Source of the DNA: Collinsella ihumii
Lineage (GTDB): Bacteria > Actinomycetota > Coriobacteriia > Coriobacteriales > Coriobacteriaceae
Direction of reading: 5' to 3'
Length of the DNA: 64,000 nt
Assembly (NCBI RefSeq): GCF_900046475.1
Contig: NZ_FCOU01000015.1
Location: forward strand, 1 to 64,000
Shown: one piece after another, positions 16,594 through 23,335 of the stretch
How the letters are laid out: the number at the start of each line of letters is the position of its first letter
Position numbering within the stretch: position 1 is the first letter of the stretch
Program-made: the position numbers and the translations under genes
Notes under the pieces: model-generated
Told to the model about the DNA's origin: nothing
What the model saw: only the letters and a program-made list of their open reading frames with translations
Databases searched by the model: none

Positions 16594-17208
16594 CTATTCC
16601 GACGCCCTTTTCGCCCGGTCCTCCCGTAGCCACTTGTCGAACGTCGAGATCGACACCTTGAGGCGCGATGCCGCCTCCGACCTGGTGATATGTCCGTCCA
16701 GGTACGCCTTCCGCGTGGATTTGTACGTCCCGGGCCTTCTCTTCTTCGGTCGTCCGAATTTGACCCCGCGCGCCCTCGCCGCCGCGATTCCCTCGGCCTG
16801 CCGCTGGTGGATGCTCTCGCGCTCCACCTGCGCCACGTAGGAGAGCAGCTGCAGCACGATGTCCGCGATCAGCACGCCGGTGATGCCGTCGCGCTCGCGC
16901 CTCGTGTCCAGCAGCGGCATGTCCAGCACCACCACGGCGGCCCCGCGCACCTTGGTGATGTCGCGCCACTGCTCGATGATCTCCTCGTAGCTGCGCCCGA
17001 ACCTGTCGATCGACTTCACCACGAGCACGTCGCCCTGCTCGAGCGCCTCCTTCATGGCAATCCACTGCGGCCGCTCGAAGTCCTTTCCCGACGCCTTGTC
17101 CGCGAAGATGTCCTCCCGAGTCACCCCGAACTCCGCCAGCGCGTCCATCTGCCGATCCAGGTTCTGCTCCCGCGTGCTCACCCGCGCGTACCCGTACGTC
17201 CTCGCCAT
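16594..17208 (-). CDS. Serine site-specific recombinase, DNA invertase type
   Basis: A 204-residue resolvase/invertase of the Hin/Gin size class. The catalytic domain begins RTYGYARVSTREQNLDRQMD with the nucleophilic serine in VST; DVLVVKSIDRFGRSYEEIIE carries the conserved arginines (DRFGRS). Residues about 160-200 form a helix-turn-helix (YLDGHITRSEAASRLKVSIS). ATG 17208 follows GGGAAGGCGGGG. It lies 51 bases beyond the right crossover site, reads toward it, and would catalyse inversion. Small size and lack of a long C-terminal domain separate it from phage-type large serine integrases. Confidence 0.88.
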   Translation of the reverse strand: MARTYGYARVSTREQNLDRQMDALAEFGVTREDIFADKASGKDFERPQWIAMKEALEQGDVLVVKSIDRFGRSYEEIIEQWRDITKVRGAAVVVLDMPLLDTRRERDGITGVLIADIVLQLLSYVAQVERESIHQRQAEGIAAARARGVKFGRPKKRRPGTYKSTRKAYLDGHITRSEAASRLKVSISTFDKWLREDRAKRASE

Positions 17209-17371
17209 CGAAACCCCGCCTTCCCGCCCGCGCGCCACCCGCCCCAACCTGCGCGGGCGCAAGCAGGCGGGGGCCCACGCGCTAACGTTAAAAGGCGGTC
17301 GCAAACCGCCCGGCATACCCAGGTTCCCAACGCGCTGGTAAAATGAGCCGGTGGCGAAACGGAGGCTCCAG
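17209..17371. other. Divergent intergenic region with promoter and hairpin
   Basis: Lies between the invertase gene (leftward) and the HEPN gene (rightward). It holds an extended -10 sequence TGGTAAAAT (17336-17344) for the HEPN gene, 27 bases before its GTG. Upstream at 17294-17310 is a strong hairpin, GGCGGT paired with ACCGCC around CGCAA, which could be an operator or part of an RNA. Confidence 0.5.
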
Positions 17372-18379
17372 GTGGAAAACAAAGCCCAAACGACTCAAGC
17401 GCAAGACGGCGGCCCCGGCGCCGCCAACGCGCCCCAGACGCGCCCAAAGCCCCTGCTCACCGTCGAGCAGCAGATAGCCCACATGAAGTCCAAGGGCATC
17501 ACCTTCGACCTCGTCTCCGAGGCAGAGGCCGCAGCCCACCTGCGCACCAAGTGCCAGTTCTTCCGCGTCTACGCCTACCGCCGCAACTTCGACCGCCACG
17601 TCGGCGGCGACCGCGACGGGCAGTACGTCGGCCTCGACTTCGGGCATCTCCGCGTCCTGTCGAACCTCGACCGCAAGCTGCGCGACACCCTGCTTCCCAT
17701 GGCGCTCGACCTGGAGCACTTCGCCAAGGTGCGCCTGCTCGCCGCAGCCGAAGACGCCGGCGAAGACGGCTACGCCGTCATGCGCGGCTACATGGCATCC
17801 GTCACGGACAGGCAGAGATCCCATCTGGGGCGCGAGCTCGACCGCCGCGAGGACGACCCCTACGCCGGCGACGTCGTGCGCAAGTACCGGCACGACATGC
17901 CGCTCTGGGCGTTCTGCGAGGTCGTCTCGTTCGGCGCCTTCCTCGGCGTCCTGAGGTTCTGCGCCGACCGCTGGGGCGACGCGGAGCTCTCGGACCTCCA
18001 TTACCACCTCAAGTGGGTAAAGTCGATCCGCAACGCTTCCGCGCACGGCTCATGCGCAGTCAACGACCTCTCCGAGCGCCCGTCGCGCCGCTGGCGAGCG
18101 CCCGACGCCGTCACGAGGGCGCTCGCCTCGTGCGGCGTCCTGAAGCGCTTGCGCGCAAAGCGCCTCAGGAGCCCGCGCATGGCCCAGATGTGCACGCTGC
18201 TGTACCTCTACGACCGGACCGTCCCCGAGGGCACCGTGCGCACCGACCGCGAGCGCGCGCTGGCCGACCTGTTCGGCTACCTCCACGGCGAGGGCGCCTG
18301 CCTCCCGAGCGAGAACCCGGCAGTCTCCTCGCTCACCTTCGCCGAGCGCTTGACACGCGGCCTCGGTCTGATAGACTGA
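17372..18379 (+). CDS. AbiF/AbiD-like abortive infection protein with HEPN ribonuclease motif
   Basis: A 335-residue member of the Abi_2 family. The family opening is KPLLTVEQQIAHMKSKGITF followed by AAAHLRTKCQFFRVYAYRRN, and the HEPN active-site motif R-x4-H is in SIRNASAHGSCAVND at about residues 218-224. Members act as RNases that halt growth on phage infection or act as toxins; AbiF proteins have been linked to structured antitoxin-like RNAs and to the ancestry of Cas13. GTG 17372 is chosen for GGAGG six bases upstream; GTG 17351 is an alternative. Two copies of a structured RNA follow the gene, separated by an insertion element. Confidence 0.82.
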   Translation: MENKAQTTQAQDGGPGAANAPQTRPKPLLTVEQQIAHMKSKGITFDLVSEAEAAAHLRTKCQFFRVYAYRRNFDRHVGGDRDGQYVGLDFGHLRVLSNLDRKLRDTLLPMALDLEHFAKVRLLAAAEDAGEDGYAVMRGYMASVTDRQRSHLGRELDRREDDPYAGDVVRKYRHDMPLWAFCEVVSFGAFLGVLRFCADRWGDAELSDLHYHLKWVKSIRNASAHGSCAVNDLSERPSRRWRAPDAVTRALASCGVLKRLRAKRLRSPRMAQMCTLLYLYDRTVPEGTVRTDRERALADLFGYLHGEGACLPSENPAVSSLTFAERLTRGLGLID

Positions 18380-18390
18380 CTCGCATACAG

Positions 18391-18450
18391 CAAAACCTCC
18401 TCGGAGGTTTTTACGGGGCGGGAGTGCGAAAGCGTTTCTGCCCCGGTTTT
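18391..18450 (+). ncRNA. Candidate structured RNA partner of the AbiF-like gene, copy 1
   Basis: Starts 12 bases after the gene. Hairpin 1 (18392-18410) pairs AAAACCTC with GAGGTTTT around CTCG. Hairpin 2 (18414-18445) pairs CGGGGC with GCCCCG and is capped by an inner stem with a GAAA tetraloop; GGTTTTCATT follows like a terminator tail. A second copy at 20041-20098 has the same two hairpins with different but compensating bases and a GCAA tetraloop, which supports a conserved RNA fold. Confidence 0.6.
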
Positions 18451-18472
18451 CATTAATATGAGAAAGCCATTG

Positions 18473-18790
18473 TCAAGTGGCATGGAGCACCAGGTCCCGT
18501 TCTTCTGGTTCGGGACCTGTTTCTTTTCCAGCCGGTCGGGCCCGCGCGGATGCTCGTTAGTCGTCGCTCGCCTGGCAAGCTAATATCCGCGGGCTCTGTG
18601 GCGCGGCATGCGGGGTATGTCGCCGCGCGCTACCGCATTTCGACTCTCCGTCCGGGACCGTCGTTCGAAAACCCTGGAGTCTTGCTTCTCGGGCGCGGCC
18701 CTCGGGCTGCCCATATAAAAGGCTCGTGAGCCGGTCCCGGCGATGCGTCGAGGCGCGGGCCCTCCCGGCGGGAAGGCTGTCGGCGGGCGG
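18473..18790 (-). other. Non-coding right end of the IS110-family element, candidate bridge RNA region
   Basis: No gene in 318 bases. Several strong stems occur, for example CAGGTCCCG with CGGGACCTG at about 18492-18520. In IS110-family elements the long non-coding end encodes the bridge RNA that pairs with donor and target DNA; in the IS1111 group this end is 3' of the transposase gene, as here. The assignment is from family knowledge and position; no loops have been matched to target sequence. Confidence 0.45.
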
Positions 18791-19903
18791 TCAGGAGAGC
18801 GTGCCCTCGGCCCGGCACCCTATCTCCCAGACCCAGCACGCGAGCTCGCGCGCCACCGCCACGTTGGCCACGCACGGCCTCTTGCCGGCGGCGCGCAGCG
18901 CCTCGTGCCTGCGGCAGAGCCGGGCGGTCGCCTCGTCGCAGCGGCGCTTGACCGCGGGCGGCACGGAGGAGCCCTTCGGCGCCCCCTTCGGCTTCGGCGA
19001 GCAGGCCTGGAAGTGCCACGCCGCCTCGACCAGCGCCCGCCTCGAGGCGGAGTTGCCCGCCTTGGTGATGCCGCCCCTCGCCTCGGTCTCGCCGCTCGAG
19101 TGCTCCGAGGGGGTCAGGCCGAGCCAGGAGGCGTAGGCCCCCGCGGAGCGGAAGCGCGAGAAGACGCCCGCCTCGGCCGCGAGGCAGAAGGCGGTGACGG
19201 TGTCGACGCCCTTTATGCACGAGAGGGCCTCCACCGCGGGGCGCCACCGCTCGGTCGCCGCGACCTCGGCCACGCGCCTCTCCAGGGCCCTCTTGTCGGA
19301 CTCGGCGCACCGGACGCAGGCGACGTAGTGGTCGAAGGCGGCCGCCGCCGCGGGCTCGGCGGGCCTGAGCCTCCGGACCCACCGCCAGAAGGCGACGGTC
19401 CACGCGCCGCGCCTGCGCCCGAGGGCGTCGACCTCGTCGAAGACGTGGCCGCGCCTGAGCAGGAACTTGGAGAGGCGCTGGCGGGCGCGCTGCAGGTCCT
19501 CCCGCGCGTCGTCGAGCGAGCGGGACAGGTCGCGCGCGGCCTCGACCTCGGCAGGCGGCACCCAGACCTCGACGACGTTGTGCGTCGCGAGCAGCCGCGC
19601 GAGGAACGCGGCGTCGCGCCGGTCGTTCTTCCTGCGCCTGTCGGCCGCCGGCCGCTGCATCTTCGAGACGGCGCCGACGACGCAGTCGACCCCGAGGGCG
19701 CGCAGCCCGTTGCAGAGCGCGAAGCCGGTCGGGCCGCTCTCGTACACGGCCTTGGGGCCCTCAAAGCCCTTGATCCACTCCGCGATCTCCCCGGCGTCGG
19801 TGCCGAAGGCCCTCTGCGTCACCTCCCCCGTGAAGGGGTCGAAGGCGCACGCGGAGACGGAGCGGGCGTGTACGTCGAGGCCGATGGAGGTAACATGTGC
19901 CAT
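18791..19903 (-). CDS. IS110-family DEDD transposase
   Basis: A 370-residue recombinase. The RuvC-like DEDD domain is at the N terminus: TSIGLDVHARSVSACAFDPF (first Asp), AVYESGPTGFALCNGL (Glu) and KNDRRDAAFLARLLATHNVV (last two Asp). The C-terminal transposase domain has CIKGVDTVTAFCLAAEAGVF and GGITKAGNSASRRALVEAAW, which contains the catalytic serine of the family. ATG 19903 follows GGGAGGAGGC. Length and all key residues are intact, so the element may be active. It needs a bridge RNA, probably encoded downstream. Confidence 0.92.
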   Translation of the reverse strand: MAHVTSIGLDVHARSVSACAFDPFTGEVTQRAFGTDAGEIAEWIKGFEGPKAVYESGPTGFALCNGLRALGVDCVVGAVSKMQRPAADRRRKNDRRDAAFLARLLATHNVVEVWVPPAEVEAARDLSRSLDDAREDLQRARQRLSKFLLRRGHVFDEVDALGRRRGAWTVAFWRWVRRLRPAEPAAAAAFDHYVACVRCAESDKRALERRVAEVAATERWRPAVEALSCIKGVDTVTAFCLAAEAGVFSRFRSAGAYASWLGLTPSEHSSGETEARGGITKAGNSASRRALVEAAWHFQACSPKPKGAPKGSSVPPAVKRRCDEATARLCRRHEALRAAGKRPCVANVAVARELACWVWEIGCRAEGTLS

Positions 19904-20040
19904 GGGGGAGCCTCCTCCCATACGTGCGGTACGGCGGCACCGCAGGTGACGATACAACACCATTGTTCCCGCCCAGCCCGCGACCAGGTATGCCGCGGGG
20001 AGGCGACCCCTCAATGGCTTTCTCATATCGTCTTGCCACA

Positions 20041-20098
20041 GAAAAGCCCTCGGGCTTTGTAAGGCGGGGTCGCGCAAGCGGTTCCGCCTAGTTTTTTA
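20041..20098 (+). ncRNA. Candidate structured RNA, copy 2
   Basis: Hairpin 1 (20042-20058) pairs AAAGCCC with GGGCTTT; hairpin 2 (20062-20089) pairs AGGCGG with CCGCCT and has an inner CGC/GCG stem with a GCAA tetraloop, followed by AGTTTTTTATT as terminator tail. Order, spacing and loop type match copy 1 at 18391 while the paired bases differ in a compensating way. It is now cut off from the HEPN gene by the IS110-family element. Confidence 0.55.
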
Positions 20099-20107
20099 TT
20101 GACGAGA

Positions 20108-20529
20108 GATCCCACACCCCACAGCCACCCGCTGCCCGTCGAGGGCCGCACCGCAGCCCATCCGCCTGCGCTCCGTTGCGCGCACGGCTCGGACCCGCCC
20201 CGCCCTGCGCGGAGAGCGCCACTCACGGCCATGCCCGCCGCTCCGGCTGTGTATGCCCCGCGGCTCGGGCCAGCCAGCTCCGCCTGCGTGTTGCTCCCGG
20301 CTCAGGTCAGCCGGCTGCGCCGTCTGCCCTTCGCGGCGGTCGCACACTCCGGCTACGCTGTCTGCCCCTCGCGGCGCTGCGCATACACAGCCTCCGCTCT
20401 GGGCATGGCCTGTCGGGGGTTCGACATGCGCAGGTCGGGTCGGTTCCTCGCGGCGGCGCGCACTCCGCTACGGCGGCCGGGCTGCTACGTTTTTCTTCAC
20501 GTTCGCGGGTGGCTGTGGGGTGTGGGATC
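20108..20529. repeat. 25-bp perfect inverted repeat enclosing 372 bases of non-coding DNA
   Basis: The left arm is 20108-20132 and the right arm 20505-20529; they begin GATCCCACACC and end GGTGTGGGATC respectively and are exact complements. The enclosed DNA is C+G-rich with many CTCCG-like words and no credible gene. It lies between the IS110 region and the 3' end of the portal gene. It may be the boundary of an inserted block or a minimal non-autonomous element. Confidence 0.55.
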
Positions 20530-20564
20530 TGCTCGCGTCTCTCACTGAGGGAGCCGCAGACGCC

Positions 20565-22373
20565 TCACGCTGACGCACGTCCGCCCCATGCCCCGGACGT
20601 GCCGAGCGGCTGCCGCACGGCCGTCACGGGCCCAGAAGCGCGCCGACCATGGGCTGAGGTGCCCACGCGCCCGTGAGCGAGCCGAGCTCCATCCCGAGCG
20701 AAACCATGCCCGCAAGAGCGCCCCGAAGCCCCTGACGGGGCCTCGGGGCTTGCCCAACCGGAAGTCTGATACCCGCCGCCCAAGCCGGGGAGCCGGGGCG
20801 CGTGCGCCGGGAACGCCATCGAGCCCGAACGCCGGCGCCCGCGCCCCGGCACCCCGTCCTGGGCTGCGTTGCCGCCATCCGAACCGCCGCGGCTCGCAGC
20901 GGACCCGCTAGACGCCCCTCTGCGCCTCGCGGCGACCTCGTCCTCGCCGTACCACTTGGCTCGGTACTCCCACGGCTCCATGAGCCCCGCCGCGACCTCG
21001 TCCATGTCCTGCCGCTTCTCGGCCGTCGTGTCCGTGATGATGCTGTCGTCGAACGTCACCCTGATCCCGCCCTCGTCGGGCAGCCCCACGCCGATTCGCC
21101 GCTCCACCGCGAGCAGTGCCCGGCAGATCCCTGCGATCGCGCCCTCCAGCGCATGCTCGTGTCTCCTGATGTTGCGCATCAGCGCCGAGTTGTCGGCCGA
21201 CACCTCCGTGGCCGTCTTCACATACCCCACGTTCTCGAGGTCGAAGTAGTTGATGCCGAAGCCGCACAGGTCGCCGAGCGTCTGCAGCGCGACCCTGAAC
21301 GCCCGCGCCTGCGCCTCGGTGCGCAAGGCCGGCGCGAACTCCTGTATCGTGTCTTCGGTAGACATCACCTTCCTGAACACCGTGCAGTCGCCCTTGCCGA
21401 ACGGGATCGACACGCGCCCGCCCTTGCCGTCGCGCTCGACGTCGAACATCACATCCGACAGGAACACCCGCATCTTCCCGTTGTCGATCTCGCTCATCAT
21501 CGCGTCGTAGCACAGGTCGACCGCCTGTATCGCGTCCACCGCGTCCGCGAACACCGACTGCCCGTAGGGCGACATGTCCACCCGCGTGTTGTCGACGGCA
21601 GGCTTCACGAGCGAGAAGGTCGGCCACACCGACCCCGTGTCGTACACCGGGCACACGCCCTCCGGCTCGACGCGGTTCCCGTCCCGGTCGAAGCACGCCG
21701 TGACGATACGATACGTGCCGTCCTCGCCAGCGCCTTCAAGGGGAGAAGAACTTGGGCGAGAAGAACCGGCGGCACGCGAATCATTCTCAAGTGCTTTACT
21801 TGGCGAAAAGAACGCCCCGTCGGCTCCCTTCAAATGCAGCTGCACCTGATCGACGGCCTTTCCGCGCCAGAACGCCCGCGTCACGAACGCGCACTCCGTC
21901 ACGCCCTCCTCGTCCCACGTCAGCGGCACCACCATCCGCGCGTCGTAGCGCCTCACGCGCACCTCGCCCGCGCCCGCGTCCACCCAGAGCGCCCACGCGC
22001 CCGTCCCCAGGCCGAACGCCCGCACCACGCACTCCTGCGCCGAGGCGAGGAAGCCGGTCCGCGCCATCCACGCCGCGAGCCAGTCCGTGCACTCCTGCGC
22101 ATCGCACGCCACCTGCGTCCGGTCGTTCAGCAGCAGCGACCCCCACTCCCGGCACACCCGCATCGCCGGGTGGATCGAACGCCTATGCACCTCGTACACC
22201 CGCCCGACCCCGTCGGTGTCCCGATAGTCGTAGAAGTCCCCGAGCGCCCGCATCCACCTGTCCCACGCGCGAATATGAGGCTCCATGTCCTCCAGCGGCA
22301 GCGAGAACCCCAAGGATCGCAGCCACACCCGAACATGCTCCGGCACCCAGTACTCGTCATCCAGCCCCTGCAC
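20565..22373 (-). CDS. Phage portal protein
   Basis: A 602-residue protein of the SPP1-type portal family, which forms the ring at the DNA-entry vertex. Recognisable parts are the N-terminal RVWLRSLGFSLPLEDMEPHI, ALWVDAGAGEVRVRRYDARM, VFADAVDAIQAVDLCYDAMM, and the late GFGINYFDLENVGYVKTATE followed by the helix leading to EPWEYRAKWYGEDE. GTG 22373 has GGGAGG six bases before it. After about residue 485 the sequence is low-complexity Gly/Ser/Arg; this tail and a 35-residue insert near residue 190 (with the GAGAAGAAC repeats) are unusual. The normal next gene, a minor head protein, is missing. Confidence 0.8.
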   Translation of the reverse strand: MQGLDDEYWVPEHVRVWLRSLGFSLPLEDMEPHIRAWDRWMRALGDFYDYRDTDGVGRVYEVHRRSIHPAMRVCREWGSLLLNDRTQVACDAQECTDWLAAWMARTGFLASAQECVVRAFGLGTGAWALWVDAGAGEVRVRRYDARMVVPLTWDEEGVTECAFVTRAFWRGKAVDQVQLHLKGADGAFFSPSKALENDSRAAGSSRPSSSPLEGAGEDGTYRIVTACFDRDGNRVEPEGVCPVYDTGSVWPTFSLVKPAVDNTRVDMSPYGQSVFADAVDAIQAVDLCYDAMMSEIDNGKMRVFLSDVMFDVERDGKGGRVSIPFGKGDCTVFRKVMSTEDTIQEFAPALRTEAQARAFRVALQTLGDLCGFGINYFDLENVGYVKTATEVSADNSALMRNIRRHEHALEGAIAGICRALLAVERRIGVGLPDEGGIRVTFDDSIITDTTAEKRQDMDEVAAGLMEPWEYRAKWYGEDEVAARRRGASSGSAASRGGSDGGNAAQDGVPGRGRRRSGSMAFPAHAPRLPGLGGGYQTSGWASPEAPSGASGRSCGHGFARDGARLAHGRVGTSAHGRRASGPVTAVRQPLGTSGAWGGRASA

Positions 22374-23041
22374 AGCGCACCTCCCGCGTCGTCTCATCCA
22401 CTACGCCGAAAGGTACGCGCCCGTCCCAAACTCCCCGTGCTCCCGCTGATGCCCGCGCCCGCGCTTTCGCCCTTACTGTCAATCGCGCTCGTGCCTGCAC
22501 CGTTCCCGCCGCTTTCGCATGTGCACGCGCGCGACAGCGCCGTTATGCGTCTATCCCTGTTTCTGCTATAGGAGCTGTCGAAGGCGCTCCTGCCAATGCG
22601 GTCTGCATAAGCAGGCGGCTCGCGCCAAGGTCGCTCGCTCCTCCGCGCAGCCCAAAGGTCTGCGCTCCGCATCGCGCCGCCAAAGTCGGCGCTCCTGTTC
22701 CGCAAGCCGGCCCGGCCGCCGCGCAAGGTCCCGCCCACATCGAACCGCACGGCGGCGCCCGGTCCGTCTTGCTCCAAGCTCCGGCAGCCCCGCGGGCGGG
22801 TCTGCCTCCGCAGCTACGGGTGCCTGCTGCGCAGTCACCCTCCGCACCGCTCCAAGTCCGCTGCGGTCGCTCGCGCTCCCTCCGCGGTCTTTCCGCGGGC
22901 TCCGCAAGCCCCGTTCCGGGTCTTGCTCCGCAGGGGAAGGAGATGAGCGAGAAGAACGCCAGAAATTCAGTTGGCAACTGAATGGTCGTCGAGCTCGAGC
23001 GACTACCATATCGAATGAAGGGCGAGAAGAACGGAGGAACC
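22374..23041. other. Non-coding, repetitive C+G-rich stretch between portal and plus-strand gene
   Basis: About 550 bases with irregular repetition of short words such as GCTCCGC and GGTCGC and no reading frame with acceptable codon use, starts or ribosome binding sites. A similar composition is found at 20133-20504 on the other side of the portal gene. The right end holds an ATG-less run into the ribosome binding site of the gene at 23042 and two copies of the GCGAGAAGAAC motif. Confidence 0.4.
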
Positions 23042-23311
23042 ATGGGATTCTTCAGCAAGCTGTTCAAGGGCTCGGAAGACCCTTACGACAAGTACACGTA
23101 CGACTGGCTGAAAAAGTCTCCAGAGGAAGAGCTGGACGAAGAGCGCGAGAAGATTAGGCTTCGGCATTGCTCTGGTGACGAGCGGGCAATGCACCATCTC
23201 GATGTAATAGATCGAGAGAAAAACCGTCGTTACAAGGCCTCACATCCTGACAGCGAGCCGGGATATCCCGTACACAGGGAGCACGGCTGGTATCTTCCCA
23301 ACGATGATTAG
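23042..23311 (+). CDS. Hypothetical 89-residue protein, probable phage moron gene
   Basis: A plus-strand gene between the portal and terminase genes of the minus-strand phage block. ATG 23042 follows ACGGAGGAACC. The protein starts GFFSKLFKGSEDPYDKYTYD, is charged and helical in the middle (SPEEELDEEREKIRLRH) and has no membrane segment. A chromosomal protein at 61161 begins with the similar MGFFSEFSKALNG, but the rest differs. No family recognised. Opposite orientation and lower G+C suggest a lysogenically expressed cargo gene. Confidence 0.6.
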   Translation: MGFFSKLFKGSEDPYDKYTYDWLKKSPEEELDEEREKIRLRHCSGDERAMHHLDVIDREKNRRYKASHPDSEPGYPVHREHGWYLPNDD

Positions 23312-23335
23312 GGGACGAGAAGAACGCTCGCGTCG

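Larger units (their letters stand above)
18456..20028 (-). mobile_element. IS110-family (IS1111-like) insertion element
   Basis: A 17-base perfect inverted repeat (ATATGAGAAAGCCATTG at 18456-18472 and its complement at 20012-20028) encloses a DEDD transposase gene and a long non-coding stretch 3' of it. Subterminal repeats of this size and a long right end are features of the IS1111 group; true ends lie a few bases further out and cannot be fixed by eye because these elements make no clear target duplication. It lies between two copies of a hairpin RNA, a structured target of the kind this group prefers. Confidence 0.75.

Noticed and set aside
20133-20504. CRISPR-like array because of repeated CTCCG words
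   Set aside because: No regular repeat-spacer spacing, no repeat longer than about seven bases, and no cas gene in the window.
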